From Desulfocapsa sp. (lineage in GTDB: Bacteria > Desulfobacterota > Desulfobulbia > Desulfobulbales > Desulfocapsaceae): a stretch of DNA of 10,494 nucleotides. Below, in pieces: positions 1-10,443 of this stretch; position 1 is the stretch's first letter; each line of letters begins with the position of its first letter. The position numbers were made by a program, and so were the translations under genes. Where the stretch lies: the NCBI GenBank assembly GCA_029942265.1, contig JAOZTO010000055.1, positions 1-10,494 on the forward strand, written 5' to 3'. The notes below the pieces were generated by a model. It had not been told where the DNA came from. It made no database searches and worked only from the letters and a program-made list of their open reading frames with translations.

Positions 1-124
1 ACAGCACAGTTTTTGGTACCAGAAAGGATGTTTTAAGCCTTGGAAACACCTATTGCAGACATCGTAAACATATCAAGAAGAAGCAATTATATTGGACATT
101 CATTTGCATTTACAGCGACGGGAA

Positions 125-208
125 AGTTGTCAGTAGTCAGTGTTCAGTTATCAGTAACAGAATAACTCTATGTAATTACTGAACACTGATAACTGATGAC
201 TGACAACT
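125..208. repeat. Inverted repeat built from TCAGTNN heptads
   Basis: The left arm (125-157) and right arm (176-208) are 33 nt each and are separated by an 18-nt loop. Each arm is four copies of a 7-nt unit, TCAGT preceded by two variable bases. The arms pair at 27 of 33 positions. All six mismatches fall in the variable dinucleotides, so the TCAGT cores are perfectly complementary between the arms. No transposase is visible nearby. This fits a dispersed intergenic repeat family; it is not a CRISPR array, because there are no long identical repeats with unique spacers. Confidence 0.85.
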
Positions 209-268
209 CAGACCGACCAACTGTCCAACTTTCACTATCTTGCTGTTGCTACGTAATAAATAGGCGAT

Positions 269-297
269 TTGACGGAAAAGTTTACGAGGTCTGTATT
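269..297 (+). promoter_or_regulatory. Candidate sigma-70 promoter for the MttB-family gene
   Basis: A -35 element TTGACG (269-274, five of six consensus bases) lies 17 bp before TGTATT (292-297, four of six consensus bases for -10). Transcription would start near 304 and leave a leader of about 85 nt before the ATG at 390. The spacing is ideal but the -10 box is modest. Confidence 0.4.
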
Positions 298-389
298 GTG
301 GAAAAACAACATATGATTTACAGGCGATTGCTGTAATTGAAACGCAATACGGCATTGCTTACAACGATACCAAGGAGATAAAGGTTAAA

Positions 390-1775
390 ATGAAATTAAA
401 AGCTTCTTTTACAACGAAATCAGAAATAGAGATGCTTCACATCGCATCTTTGAATATTTTACAAGAAACAGGCATTGTGGTTGAAGATGAGGTCACGGTA
501 AATCTTCTCATTAAAAAAGGTGCAACAGCTGATGGTGCCAGGGTTTTTTTTCCAAAGCAACTTATAAATGATGCTTTAAAGAAGGTACCCTCTCAATTTT
601 TTGTGTACGACAAAGAAACAAAAGTTCTGGTGGGGGATGAAAAAACCCTTGCAGCACCGACATTTGGCAATGTTTTCATAAAAAGAAATGGAAAGAAGAC
701 AGATCCAACAACTGAAGATTTCATTAATATCCAAAAACTCCATCAATCAAGTGATGTGTTGGATTTTTGTAACCCCGTGGTAACGGAGATTGTGGGATTG
801 AAAGATACGCATAGGCTTGTCACTCAACTTGCCATATGCCTTCGATATGCAAACAAGCCTCTGGTGGGAATAACTTCCGGGAAAAAAGATTCAGAAATGT
901 GTATCCACAATATCCGTGAATTTTACGGTATTGGTGAAAAACCAATATGCATAGGCTTAATTAGCGTTGCCGCACCACTTATGCTTGGAAAAGATATGCT
1001 TGATGCCATGAAAGTATATGCTTTGGAAAAACAACCTGTGATTATTGCAGGAAGTGCAATGCCCCATTTTACAAGCCCACCAGGTTTTGTTTCAACATTG
1101 GCAATGGTCAATGCTGAAAATTTAGCGGGAATCACCATCATGCAATTGTTCAATCCCGGTAATCCCGTTATTTATGGAATGACCACCTCATCAACGGATT
1201 TAAGGTTTGCGGCAGATGCCTGTGGCGGGATTAGTGCCAATAGATATATATACGCATGTGCGGATTTAGGCGCATTTTATAATATGCCTACTCGAATTAC
1301 CGGCGGGCCTTCCGATGCGCAAGCAGCGGATTATCAAGCTGGTAGTGAATCTGCTCTGACGCTTTTTAATGGTACCGTTGCAAAGATAAGTTTCATGTTG
1401 CATTCCTGCGGAATGCTAGATGATTATAACACCTTTGGATATGAAAAATTCATCCTCGATGAAGAGTCTTTAAGAAAAGCAAGGCATTTTATTAAAGATC
1501 TTCAGATTAATGAAGAAACCCTTCAGTTGGATTTGATCAAGAAGATTGGTCCCGGAGGCCATTTTCTTGAAGGAGGGACATCTGAATATTACAAAAATGA
1601 TTTTTATATTCCGAAAATAGCTTTTCGTCAAGGAATGGCAAAATCATTGAATGAGATGGTTGACGCTGAACTTGATAAAAGAATTAATAATTTTAAGCCA
1701 CAAGAAGTATCAGATTCTCAAGTAAATCAAATTGAAAAAGCTGTTCCAAAAGAAATATTCAATATGCTGTTTTAG
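390..1775 (+). CDS. MttB-superfamily (trimethylamine methyltransferase-like) corrinoid methyltransferase, non-pyrrolysine type
   Basis: The 461-residue protein resembles the MttB superfamily (Pfam MTTB), whose members move a methyl group from a quaternary or tertiary amine to a corrinoid protein in the cytoplasm. Recognisable parts are the N-terminal helices with ILQETGIVVED (residues 23-33), the barrel segments PLMLGKDMLDAMKVYA (196-211) and PVIIAGSAMP (216-225), and the motif GGPSDAQAADYQAG (305-318) followed by the late segment GMLDDYNTFGYEKFILDEE. True trimethylamine enzymes read a UAG as pyrrolysine in the barrel; by my alignment that place is Tyr315 (codon TAT at 1332-1334), so this is more like the glycine-betaine or other quaternary-amine branch. 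The start is supported by AAGGAG at 372-377 and a second AAGG at 381-384. The gene ends in tandem stops TAG TAA. No corrinoid protein, reactivase or transporter gene is next to it, so the substrate is unknown. It is convergent with gdhA. Confidence 0.85.
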   Translation: MKLKASFTTKSEIEMLHIASLNILQETGIVVEDEVTVNLLIKKGATADGARVFFPKQLINDALKKVPSQFFVYDKETKVLVGDEKTLAAPTFGNVFIKRNGKKTDPTTEDFINIQKLHQSSDVLDFCNPVVTEIVGLKDTHRLVTQLAICLRYANKPLVGITSGKKDSEMCIHNIREFYGIGEKPICIGLISVAAPLMLGKDMLDAMKVYALEKQPVIIAGSAMPHFTSPPGFVSTLAMVNAENLAGITIMQLFNPGNPVIYGMTTSSTDLRFAADACGGISANRYIYACADLGAFYNMPTRITGGPSDAQAADYQAGSESALTLFNGTVAKISFMLHSCGMLDDYNTFGYEKFILDEESLRKARHFIKDLQINEETLQLDLIKKIGPGGHFLEGGTSEYYKNDFYIPKIAFRQGMAKSLNEMVDAELDKRINNFKPQEVSDSQVNQIEKAVPKEIFNMLF

Positions 1776-1776
1776 T

Positions 1777-1826
1777 AAAAAAACGTAACTATTCCGTCAG
1801 CACCTGATAATTGGCTGAATAGTTAC
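1777..1826 (-). terminator. Stem-loop with minus-strand T-run, possible terminator for the gdhA transcript
   Basis: GTAACTATTC (1785-1794) and GAATAGTTAC (1817-1826) form a perfect 10-bp stem around a 22-nt loop. On the minus strand the stem is followed by seven T residues (complement of 1777-1783), the polarity of an intrinsic terminator for transcription coming from gdhA. On the plus strand no T-run follows. The stem is AT-rich, the loop is large and it lies about 230 nt past the gdhA stop, so it could instead be a copy of an intergenic repeat. Confidence 0.4.
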
Positions 1827-1865
1827 CATAAATCAACGGACTCATAGATGACTTTTTCCTCAATT

Positions 1866-2035
1866 CAGTAGACCGTAATTATTCGAGTTGGGTTCAAAAC
1901 AGACTCACCGCTGAATGATAAATATTGGGATAGTACTCCAGTTTCGTTCGATCCAACTTGTGAACTATATTGGTTCATATGTGAACAAGCTGAATCGGAC
2001 GAAGATGGGGGGCTAGCCGAATATTACAGTAGACC
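1866..2035. mobile_element. Possible small non-autonomous inverted-repeat element (MITE-like)
   Basis: The 9-bp sequence CAGTAGACC occurs at 1866-1874 and again at 2027-2035, as a target-site duplication would. Just inside, TAATTATTCG (1876-1885) faces CGAATATTA (2018-2026), an inverted repeat matching at nine bases with one gap. Inside that is a 19-bp imperfect inverted repeat, TTCGTTCGATCCAACTTGT (1943-1961) against 1985-2003, with three mismatches that are all transition-type differences. The segment encodes no protein. The terminal repeats are short and the match could be chance, so this is only a candidate. Confidence 0.3.
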
Positions 2036-2060
2036 TTAAAATAATTTACTACAATTGGTC

Positions 2061-6448
<4,388 letters not shown>

Positions 6449-6455
6449 TATCAGA

Positions 6456-6460
6456 CCTCC
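6456..6460 (-). promoter_or_regulatory. Strong ribosome-binding site deciding the start of the receiver/ATP-grasp gene
   Basis: The minus strand carries a perfect GGAGG 7 nt before the ATG at 6448. This favours that start over the upstream in-frame ATG at 6529, which lies 5 nt from the tRNA 3' end and has no such site. Confidence 0.8.
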
Positions 6461-6493
6461 ATAAAATAAAAAATTGAAGATAGAGATGAGGAA

Positions 6494-6520
6494 AACAAGG
6501 GGGCGAATAACCCCCAAGTT
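6494..6520 (-). terminator. Hairpin after tRNA-Lys, probable weak intrinsic terminator
   Basis: On the minus strand GGGGG (6515-6511), a 7-nt loop and CCCCC (6503-6499) form a stem. After a two-base T-T internal mismatch on each side, AAC pairs with GTT, and a short TTTT follows. It begins 14 nt after the tRNA 3' end. The T-tract is short, so some transcription may continue into the receiver/ATP-grasp and gdhA genes. Confidence 0.6.
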
Positions 6521-6533
6521 GATATTCAAAGAA

Positions 6534-6609
6534 TGGTGGGCCGTCGGGGAGTCGAACCCCGGACCTGCTGATTAAGAGTCAGATGCTCTACCAATTGAGC
6601 TAACGGCCC
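6534..6609 (-). tRNA. tRNA-Lys, anticodon CUU
   Basis: The 76-nt minus-strand gene folds as a full cloverleaf: acceptor stem GGGCCGT/ACGGCCC, D arm GCTC/GAGC with AATTGGTA loop, anticodon loop CTCTTAA (anticodon CUU, lysine codon AAG), 5-nt variable region, T arm CGGGG/CCCCG with loop TTCGACT, discriminator A and encoded CCA. The outermost anticodon-stem pair is a U27-C43 mismatch. The 5' leader AAAGAAT and the trailer TTCTTT can pair, extending the acceptor stem in the precursor. Confidence 0.98.
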
Positions 6610-6680
6610 ATTCTTTTTCTAAGGGAGGTGTTTTTGCGAAAAAATTGAGTTTGCGTTTAAAACAGACAAACCGCAGAAGA

Positions 6681-6709
6681 GTAATAGCACAGAGCATATT
6701 ATTCGTCAA
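6681..6709 (-). promoter_or_regulatory. Probable sigma-70 promoter of tRNA-Lys
   Basis: On the minus strand TTGACG (6709-6704) is followed, after exactly 17 bp, by TATTAC (6686-6681), four of six consensus -10 bases. It lies about 70 nt upstream of the tRNA 5' end, which leaves a leader of about 65 nt. The same -35 hexamer is seen in the candidate promoter at 269. With the weak terminator after the tRNA, it could also serve the two genes downstream. Confidence 0.6.
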
Positions 6710-6721
6710 GCATAGCACAAG

Positions 6722-6755
6722 GCCATAATTTTTTACCTGTAGTAAAGATTATGGC
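6722..6755. other. Inverted repeat spanning the stop of the carboxyltransferase gene
   Basis: GCCATAAT (6722-6729) and ATTATGGC (6748-6755) can form an 8-bp stem around the TAA stop at 6735-6733. There is no T-run after it on the minus strand, so it is a poor intrinsic terminator; it may be an mRNA end-stabilising hairpin or chance. Confidence 0.3.
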
Positions 6756-9003
6756 TTCCCATAGTCATCAATGATTTGTAGAGATTTCGACGAAAATCTC
6801 TACGATCCCATATCCCTTGGATATGACCACGTTTTAAGGCATTACGTGCAGAATGATAGTCGGGTGGAATGTTGATTCCTGTTGTCTCCCTAATTACGCG
6901 AGGCCCAGCAAATCCTATACGGCTTGAACGAATGGCAAACTGATAAGGTGAACATCCAAGAAAGCTTGCCACGGGGCCTGCATAGGAGTTGTTATCGTAA
7001 ACAACTATATATAGTCCTCCGGCATCAATGTATTCACGGACTGCCATGGTGCATTTCGGCATCTGGGTAACCCCAAGAGTTCCTTCCTGAATTCTGATTC
7101 CCCCTGTGGTGTGGACGTAGGAGAGTAATGGCCGCTTTTTACGTGTGGCAAGTTCACACGCTTGTACGAATTTTTCTCCTTCAGCAGCTCCTACCGTTCC
7201 GCTTCTAAAATCTTGATACAGCATGGAAACCACAATTTTGATATTCATAACATTAGCAAGAAATGTCAGATTGCCGGCATTACGGCCTGTCTTGTTTTTA
7301 GAATCAAGCAGTCGGTCGTCAAATCCTGTGTACCCTAAGGGGTTATTGGATGTGATGTCATTTGCAAAAAAGAAGATGGAATCTGTGTCAAATATATTGT
7401 GGAGATACCATTTGTATTCCAGTGGAAAATGATGTCCACAGTTTTCGCAAACACCACCGTACTCGCTATAGAGATCAGGTATCCAAAGATCTTTACAGCC
7501 ACTTTTGTGACTGTTAGGACAGCTTACAGTTCGATCCTCATTGGCTAGGGGGCTTGTGTAAACATCTTTTATTTCTAGCGGATCATGGGATTGATGCGTT
7601 ACAGGTGCCGTTCTGTTGTAGATGATACGAAGAGGTGGACCTTTTATTAGATCGCTTTTTGCAAAGAGATCTTTCACGGTGTTTAAGGGCGTGGACAGGC
7701 GCTTAATCATAACAGAACCTTCACCGGAAAAGTCTCGAAGCACTTTTTTGACTTGTTTGTGAGAGTTTTTTAAGACATCATAACGCAAGTTATAATATAC
7801 TTTTTCACTCTTTTCCTGAAATTGTTTAAAGAATGTTTCAGTGGAGTCAGGATGTCCCCCAAATCCGACCATGGCCATTGCACGGTATTTTTCAGAACGC
7901 AGAGTAAGAAGTCGGCGTTGTTCGTCTTTGTTTAAATCCCATGGGATATCAACGGCAAGATCTTTTCGTTCTGTTTTCTTTTTACGCCGTTTGTTTTCCC
8001 AGTCACGAAATGCCTTAAAGCTTTTGGCGCTGAGTACTACTTTATCAGTAGCTCTGGTGATTTCTGAGCGAATTTGTGCGAAAAATGCAAAATCATCGTG
8101 TCTGGCACCAAGTTGCGGTTCTTTAACAATAGCATCAATAGTTCCTAGTGAACGGTTATCTCTTGCAGTCAGTTTGAGACGATCCGCACACACTTCGATC
8201 AGTTCTTTGGGTACTTTTTGACCTTCACGAATTCTGCCCTCAATGGCGGCAGCGCCTTCTGGAGAAATGACAGAATAATAACCATGGGAACACATTAAAC
8301 GAAAATCTGAAAGCCCAATGGCTTCAGCACCACCAGACCCACCTTCTGAAATAAGGGAGACCATGGGGACGCGAAGTTTAGTCATTGCGTAGATATTTCT
8401 GGCAATCTGTTGGGCGGCTCCGGGGTATTCTTCAGTGGGAAAAGATCCAGGGGTGAACACATAAAAATGAATAGGAATGCCTTCTGTTTCGGCAACTTTC
8501 ATATAGCGAAGAGCTTTTTCGTTTCCCTCGGGTTTGCAGGAACCACCATTGCGAAACTCTTCACCATGTCCAGTTTCCTGGCCAATGACCATAACAGTCG
8601 CGGTGTAAGGTTTGTTGTTGATTCTGCGAACAATTGTTGCTTTTGCACATACCATTGCAGGGTCGATATTAGCTTCATCCTGACCACCAAGTTCGGTGTA
8701 GTCTTCGTAGACATTTTCCAAGATATCTTTGAGGCTAAACCGTTCCACTGTGCGTACAATACGGACACGTTCCATTGGTGTTAGTTGTTCTTCAGCGCGC
8801 TCTTCAAGAAATCGTATCGATTCGTCAAGTTTACGAATTTCAACCCGAAACTGTTCTTCGTGGTATTCATAAGGGTTTTGTTTGAGTGTGACGCAAGTGT
8901 CTCGAAAGGTGAAGAGATTTCCCCAGTTAGTGAAATCTTTAATCTGTATCAGATAATTAATGCGCTCTTCAATTTTTTGAAGGGCTTTGAGTAATTCGTT
9001 CAT
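6733..9003 (-). CDS. accAD: Acetyl-CoA carboxylase carboxyltransferase, single-chain alpha-beta (AccA-AccD) fusion
   Basis: The 756-residue protein moves the carboxyl group from carboxybiotin to acetyl-CoA, giving malonyl-CoA for fatty-acid synthesis. Residues about 75-300 match AccA: RIVRTVERFSLKDILENVY, FTPGSFPTEEYPGAAQQIARN (183-203), ISEGGSGGAEAIGL (218-231) and YYSVISPEGAAAI (242-254). Residues about 490-756 match AccD: a four-cysteine zinc site (C495, C503, C519, C522), FRSGTVGAAEGEKFV, HTTGGIRIQE (631-640) and RIGFAGPRVI (695-704). The order is alpha then beta, and about 160 residues between them (330-490, basic and helical) match neither subunit. The chain is about 130 residues longer than E. 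coli AccA plus AccD. The first zinc knuckle is C-X7-C in place of C-X2-C. The ATG at 9003 has only a weak GGA site 6 nt upstream and lies 18 bp after accC, so it is probably co-transcribed. An acyl-CoA other than acetyl-CoA cannot be excluded. Confidence 0.92.
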   Translation of the reverse strand: MNELLKALQKIEERINYLIQIKDFTNWGNLFTFRDTCVTLKQNPYEYHEEQFRVEIRKLDESIRFLEERAEEQLTPMERVRIVRTVERFSLKDILENVYEDYTELGGQDEANIDPAMVCAKATIVRRINNKPYTATVMVIGQETGHGEEFRNGGSCKPEGNEKALRYMKVAETEGIPIHFYVFTPGSFPTEEYPGAAQQIARNIYAMTKLRVPMVSLISEGGSGGAEAIGLSDFRLMCSHGYYSVISPEGAAAIEGRIREGQKVPKELIEVCADRLKLTARDNRSLGTIDAIVKEPQLGARHDDFAFFAQIRSEITRATDKVVLSAKSFKAFRDWENKRRKKKTERKDLAVDIPWDLNKDEQRRLLTLRSEKYRAMAMVGFGGHPDSTETFFKQFQEKSEKVYYNLRYDVLKNSHKQVKKVLRDFSGEGSVMIKRLSTPLNTVKDLFAKSDLIKGPPLRIIYNRTAPVTHQSHDPLEIKDVYTSPLANEDRTVSCPNSHKSGCKDLWIPDLYSEYGGVCENCGHHFPLEYKWYLHNIFDTDSIFFFANDITSNNPLGYTGFDDRLLDSKNKTGRNAGNLTFLANVMNIKIVVSMLYQDFRSGTVGAAEGEKFVQACELATRKKRPLLSYVHTTGGIRIQEGTLGVTQMPKCTMAVREYIDAGGLYIVVYDNNSYAGPVASFLGCSPYQFAIRSSRIGFAGPRVIRETTGINIPPDYHSARNALKRGHIQGIWDRRDFRRNLYKSLMTMGSHNLYYR

Positions 9004-9021
9004 ATGTATTCCGGTGCTTTT

Positions 9022-10425
9022 TTAGAAAGTGAGCAGACGATCCAGGTTGTTTTTTAAATAGTTGAGGTTGGTAATAATTTTACCGCCTCTGGAGTCGGTT
9101 CCTTTAATTTTGATTTCATCAATAAAGCTGGCAGCACGTTGTTTAGCTTCATCTATAGTGTCTCCCCACACAAGAGCGAGTGCAAGGTTTGCATCATATT
9201 CGCTAGGAATTGTATAAGGACGATCAAAGGGGACATGAGTGTACACAGCAGACCAGTCATGGGTAGGGAATTTGAAATCAGTAATAGTACCGATCCAGGG
9301 AGCAAAACCACGTCGCGTGTCTTCTGCTACAATACGTAACTCGATGGATGCCCCACGAAATTCAACATCATTTTGGGTGTAGCCAATTTTCTCACCGAGG
9401 GCTAGTCTGATTTGTTCTCGAATCAGATTGGGATGTTCGTTGTTAAGATAGCTTATTCTAGCGGAGACATCGTTTTCAACTTGAATTCTTGTATTGACTT
9501 CAAGAAGATACGGTTGGCCAGACCTGGAAACAATCCATTCCCAGGTTCCAACATTATCGTAGTCAACGTGGGCTGCAAGTTTGAGGGAATATTCTACAAT
9601 GAGATCAAGGACTTTTTTTTCGTCAAAGTCGTAATTAAAGCAGGACGAATGAAAACCAGGTGCTGCTTCCACACGTTTCTGGCGACCTGTTGATTGAATG
9701 GTACAGTTACGGGAGCTAAAGTGGATGCGTTCTCCATGTCGTGAACAGAGGAGTTGCACTTCAAGATGGTTGTAATCGGTGAGGCATTGTTCAATTAAAA
9801 CGCCCCCATCACCGAACTGGCGTTTTGCATAACTCTGCACCTGACGATAAACTCGCCGAAATTCAGCAATCTCTGTAACCTCTTCAATTCCCATTCCACC
9901 ACCACCGGCAGCAGCTTTAATAAGGATTGATGGGTTCTCAATCTCCTGGATTTTTTGGCTGTCGAGAAGATGCAAAGCAATTTCTTCGGCTTCCATTTCG
10001 TTGTAAATGGGGCTGTCTGTTCCTGGAATAGTTGGTATTTTTAGTGCGTTGGCCACTTTCTTGGTGTTAATTTTATCACCAAGGTTTTTGATAACTTCCC
10101 AGTTAGGGCCAATAAAAATAAGTGAATGATCGCGAGTTGCAGCACGTCGTGCAAAACGAAAATCTTCCGAGAAAAAGCCGTATCCAGGATGTATGGCTGT
10201 GCATTCTGTATGCGTGGCCACAGCAAAGAGATCGTTTGGCTCGGTGTAACTGTTGATGCGCCAGGCATTTTGTTTTGGCCCGTCAGTATTGTTACGCTGT
10301 ACGTGCTCGGAATCTTTGTCGGCTTCTGTGTAAACAACTACATAGTCGAGATCAAGATCTTGGCAGGCCTCCATGATACGGATGGCGATTTCACCTCTGT
10401 TTGCGATAAGAACCTTTCCTTCCAA
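9022..10425 (-). CDS. accC: Biotin carboxylase subunit of acetyl-CoA carboxylase, divergent
   Basis: The 467-residue protein carboxylates biotin on a carrier protein using ATP and bicarbonate. It covers the whole biotin carboxylase: N-terminal VLIANRGEIAIRIMEAC, IHPGYGFFSED (78-88), ATP-grasp domain with GDK (lysine 118), IKAAAGGGGMGIEEV (lysine 170), histidine 220 and E296, then EVNTRIQVEND (glutamate 309, asparagine 311, arginine 313) and arginine 364 in ELRIVAED. Most catalytic residues of E. coli AccC are kept. An exception is the RDCSxQRRHQK motif, here RNCTIQSTGRQK (239-250), one residue longer and lacking the histidine. There is no fused biotinyl domain, and no carrier gene is in view. 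The start is a TTG at 10425, 5 nt after AGAGGA; an in-frame TAG lies seven codons upstream, so no ATG can serve. First gene of the pair with the carboxyltransferase. Confidence 0.92.
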   Translation of the reverse strand: MEGKVLIANRGEIAIRIMEACQDLDLDYVVVYTEADKDSEHVQRNNTDGPKQNAWRINSYTEPNDLFAVATHTECTAIHPGYGFFSEDFRFARRAATRDHSLIFIGPNWEVIKNLGDKINTKKVANALKIPTIPGTDSPIYNEMEAEEIALHLLDSQKIQEIENPSILIKAAAGGGGMGIEEVTEIAEFRRVYRQVQSYAKRQFGDGGVLIEQCLTDYNHLEVQLLCSRHGERIHFSSRNCTIQSTGRQKRVEAAPGFHSSCFNYDFDEKKVLDLIVEYSLKLAAHVDYDNVGTWEWIVSRSGQPYLLEVNTRIQVENDVSARISYLNNEHPNLIREQIRLALGEKIGYTQNDVEFRGASIELRIVAEDTRRGFAPWIGTITDFKFPTHDWSAVYTHVPFDRPYTIPSEYDANLALALVWGDTIDEAKQRAASFIDEIKIKGTDSRGGKIITNLNYLKNNLDRLLTF

Positions 10426-10430
10426 TGGTA

Positions 10431-10436
10431 TCCTCT
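10431..10436 (-). promoter_or_regulatory. Ribosome-binding site supporting the TTG start of accC
   Basis: The minus strand reads AGAGGA 5 nt before the TTG at 10425. No ATG or GTG lies in frame between this codon and the TAG at 10446-10444, so the site and the match to the N-terminus of E. coli AccC together decide the start. Confidence 0.6.
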
Positions 10437-10443
10437 TTGTGTG

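Larger units (their letters stand above)
1..389. other. Leading intergenic region without a convincing gene
   Basis: No reading frame here can be supported as a gene. The first 36 bases end a short frame at a TAA (34-36), and another frame stays open from about 37 to 165, but neither gives a recognisable protein or a good start. The region contains the heptad hairpin (125-208), a candidate promoter (269-297) and the ribosome-binding site of the methyltransferase gene. The short string GGCGATT occurs at two places between the promoter and the gene's leader, with no clear meaning. Confidence 0.6.
1776..2060. other. Intergenic region between convergent genes
   Basis: These 285 bases lie between the stop of the methyltransferase gene and the stop of gdhA. 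They code for nothing recognisable but are rich in symmetry: a stem-loop at 1785-1826, a 9-bp direct repeat at 1866-1874 and 2027-2035, and an imperfect inverted repeat with arms 1943-1961 and 1985-2003. These are listed separately. Confidence 0.7.

Noticed and set aside
1..165. Possible tail of an upstream gene or a small ORF (frame open 37-165, TTG at 40)
   Set aside because: The protein is not recognisable, the frame runs into the heptad repeat, and no start is clearly better than chance.
125..208. CRISPR-like repeats
   Set aside because: Units are 7 nt with no unique spacers, and the two arms are inverted relative to each other.
6449..6529. In-frame N-terminal extension of the receiver/ATP-grasp protein from an ATG at 6529, with a hydrophobic stretch resembling a signal anchor
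   Set aside because: The extension starts 5 nt from the tRNA 3' end and its codons are the tRNA terminator hairpin; the ATG at 6448 has a perfect GGAGG at ideal spacing. The hydrophobic run is a by-product of the T-rich DNA.
6534..6609. tRNA gene as an attachment site for an integrated element
   Set aside because: There is no integrase nearby and no second copy of the tRNA 3' end in the window; flanking genes are housekeeping in type.
7841..8784. Two plus-strand open frames of about 125 codons each
   Set aside because: Both lie opposite well-supported AccA-AccD coding sequence and show no protein family features.
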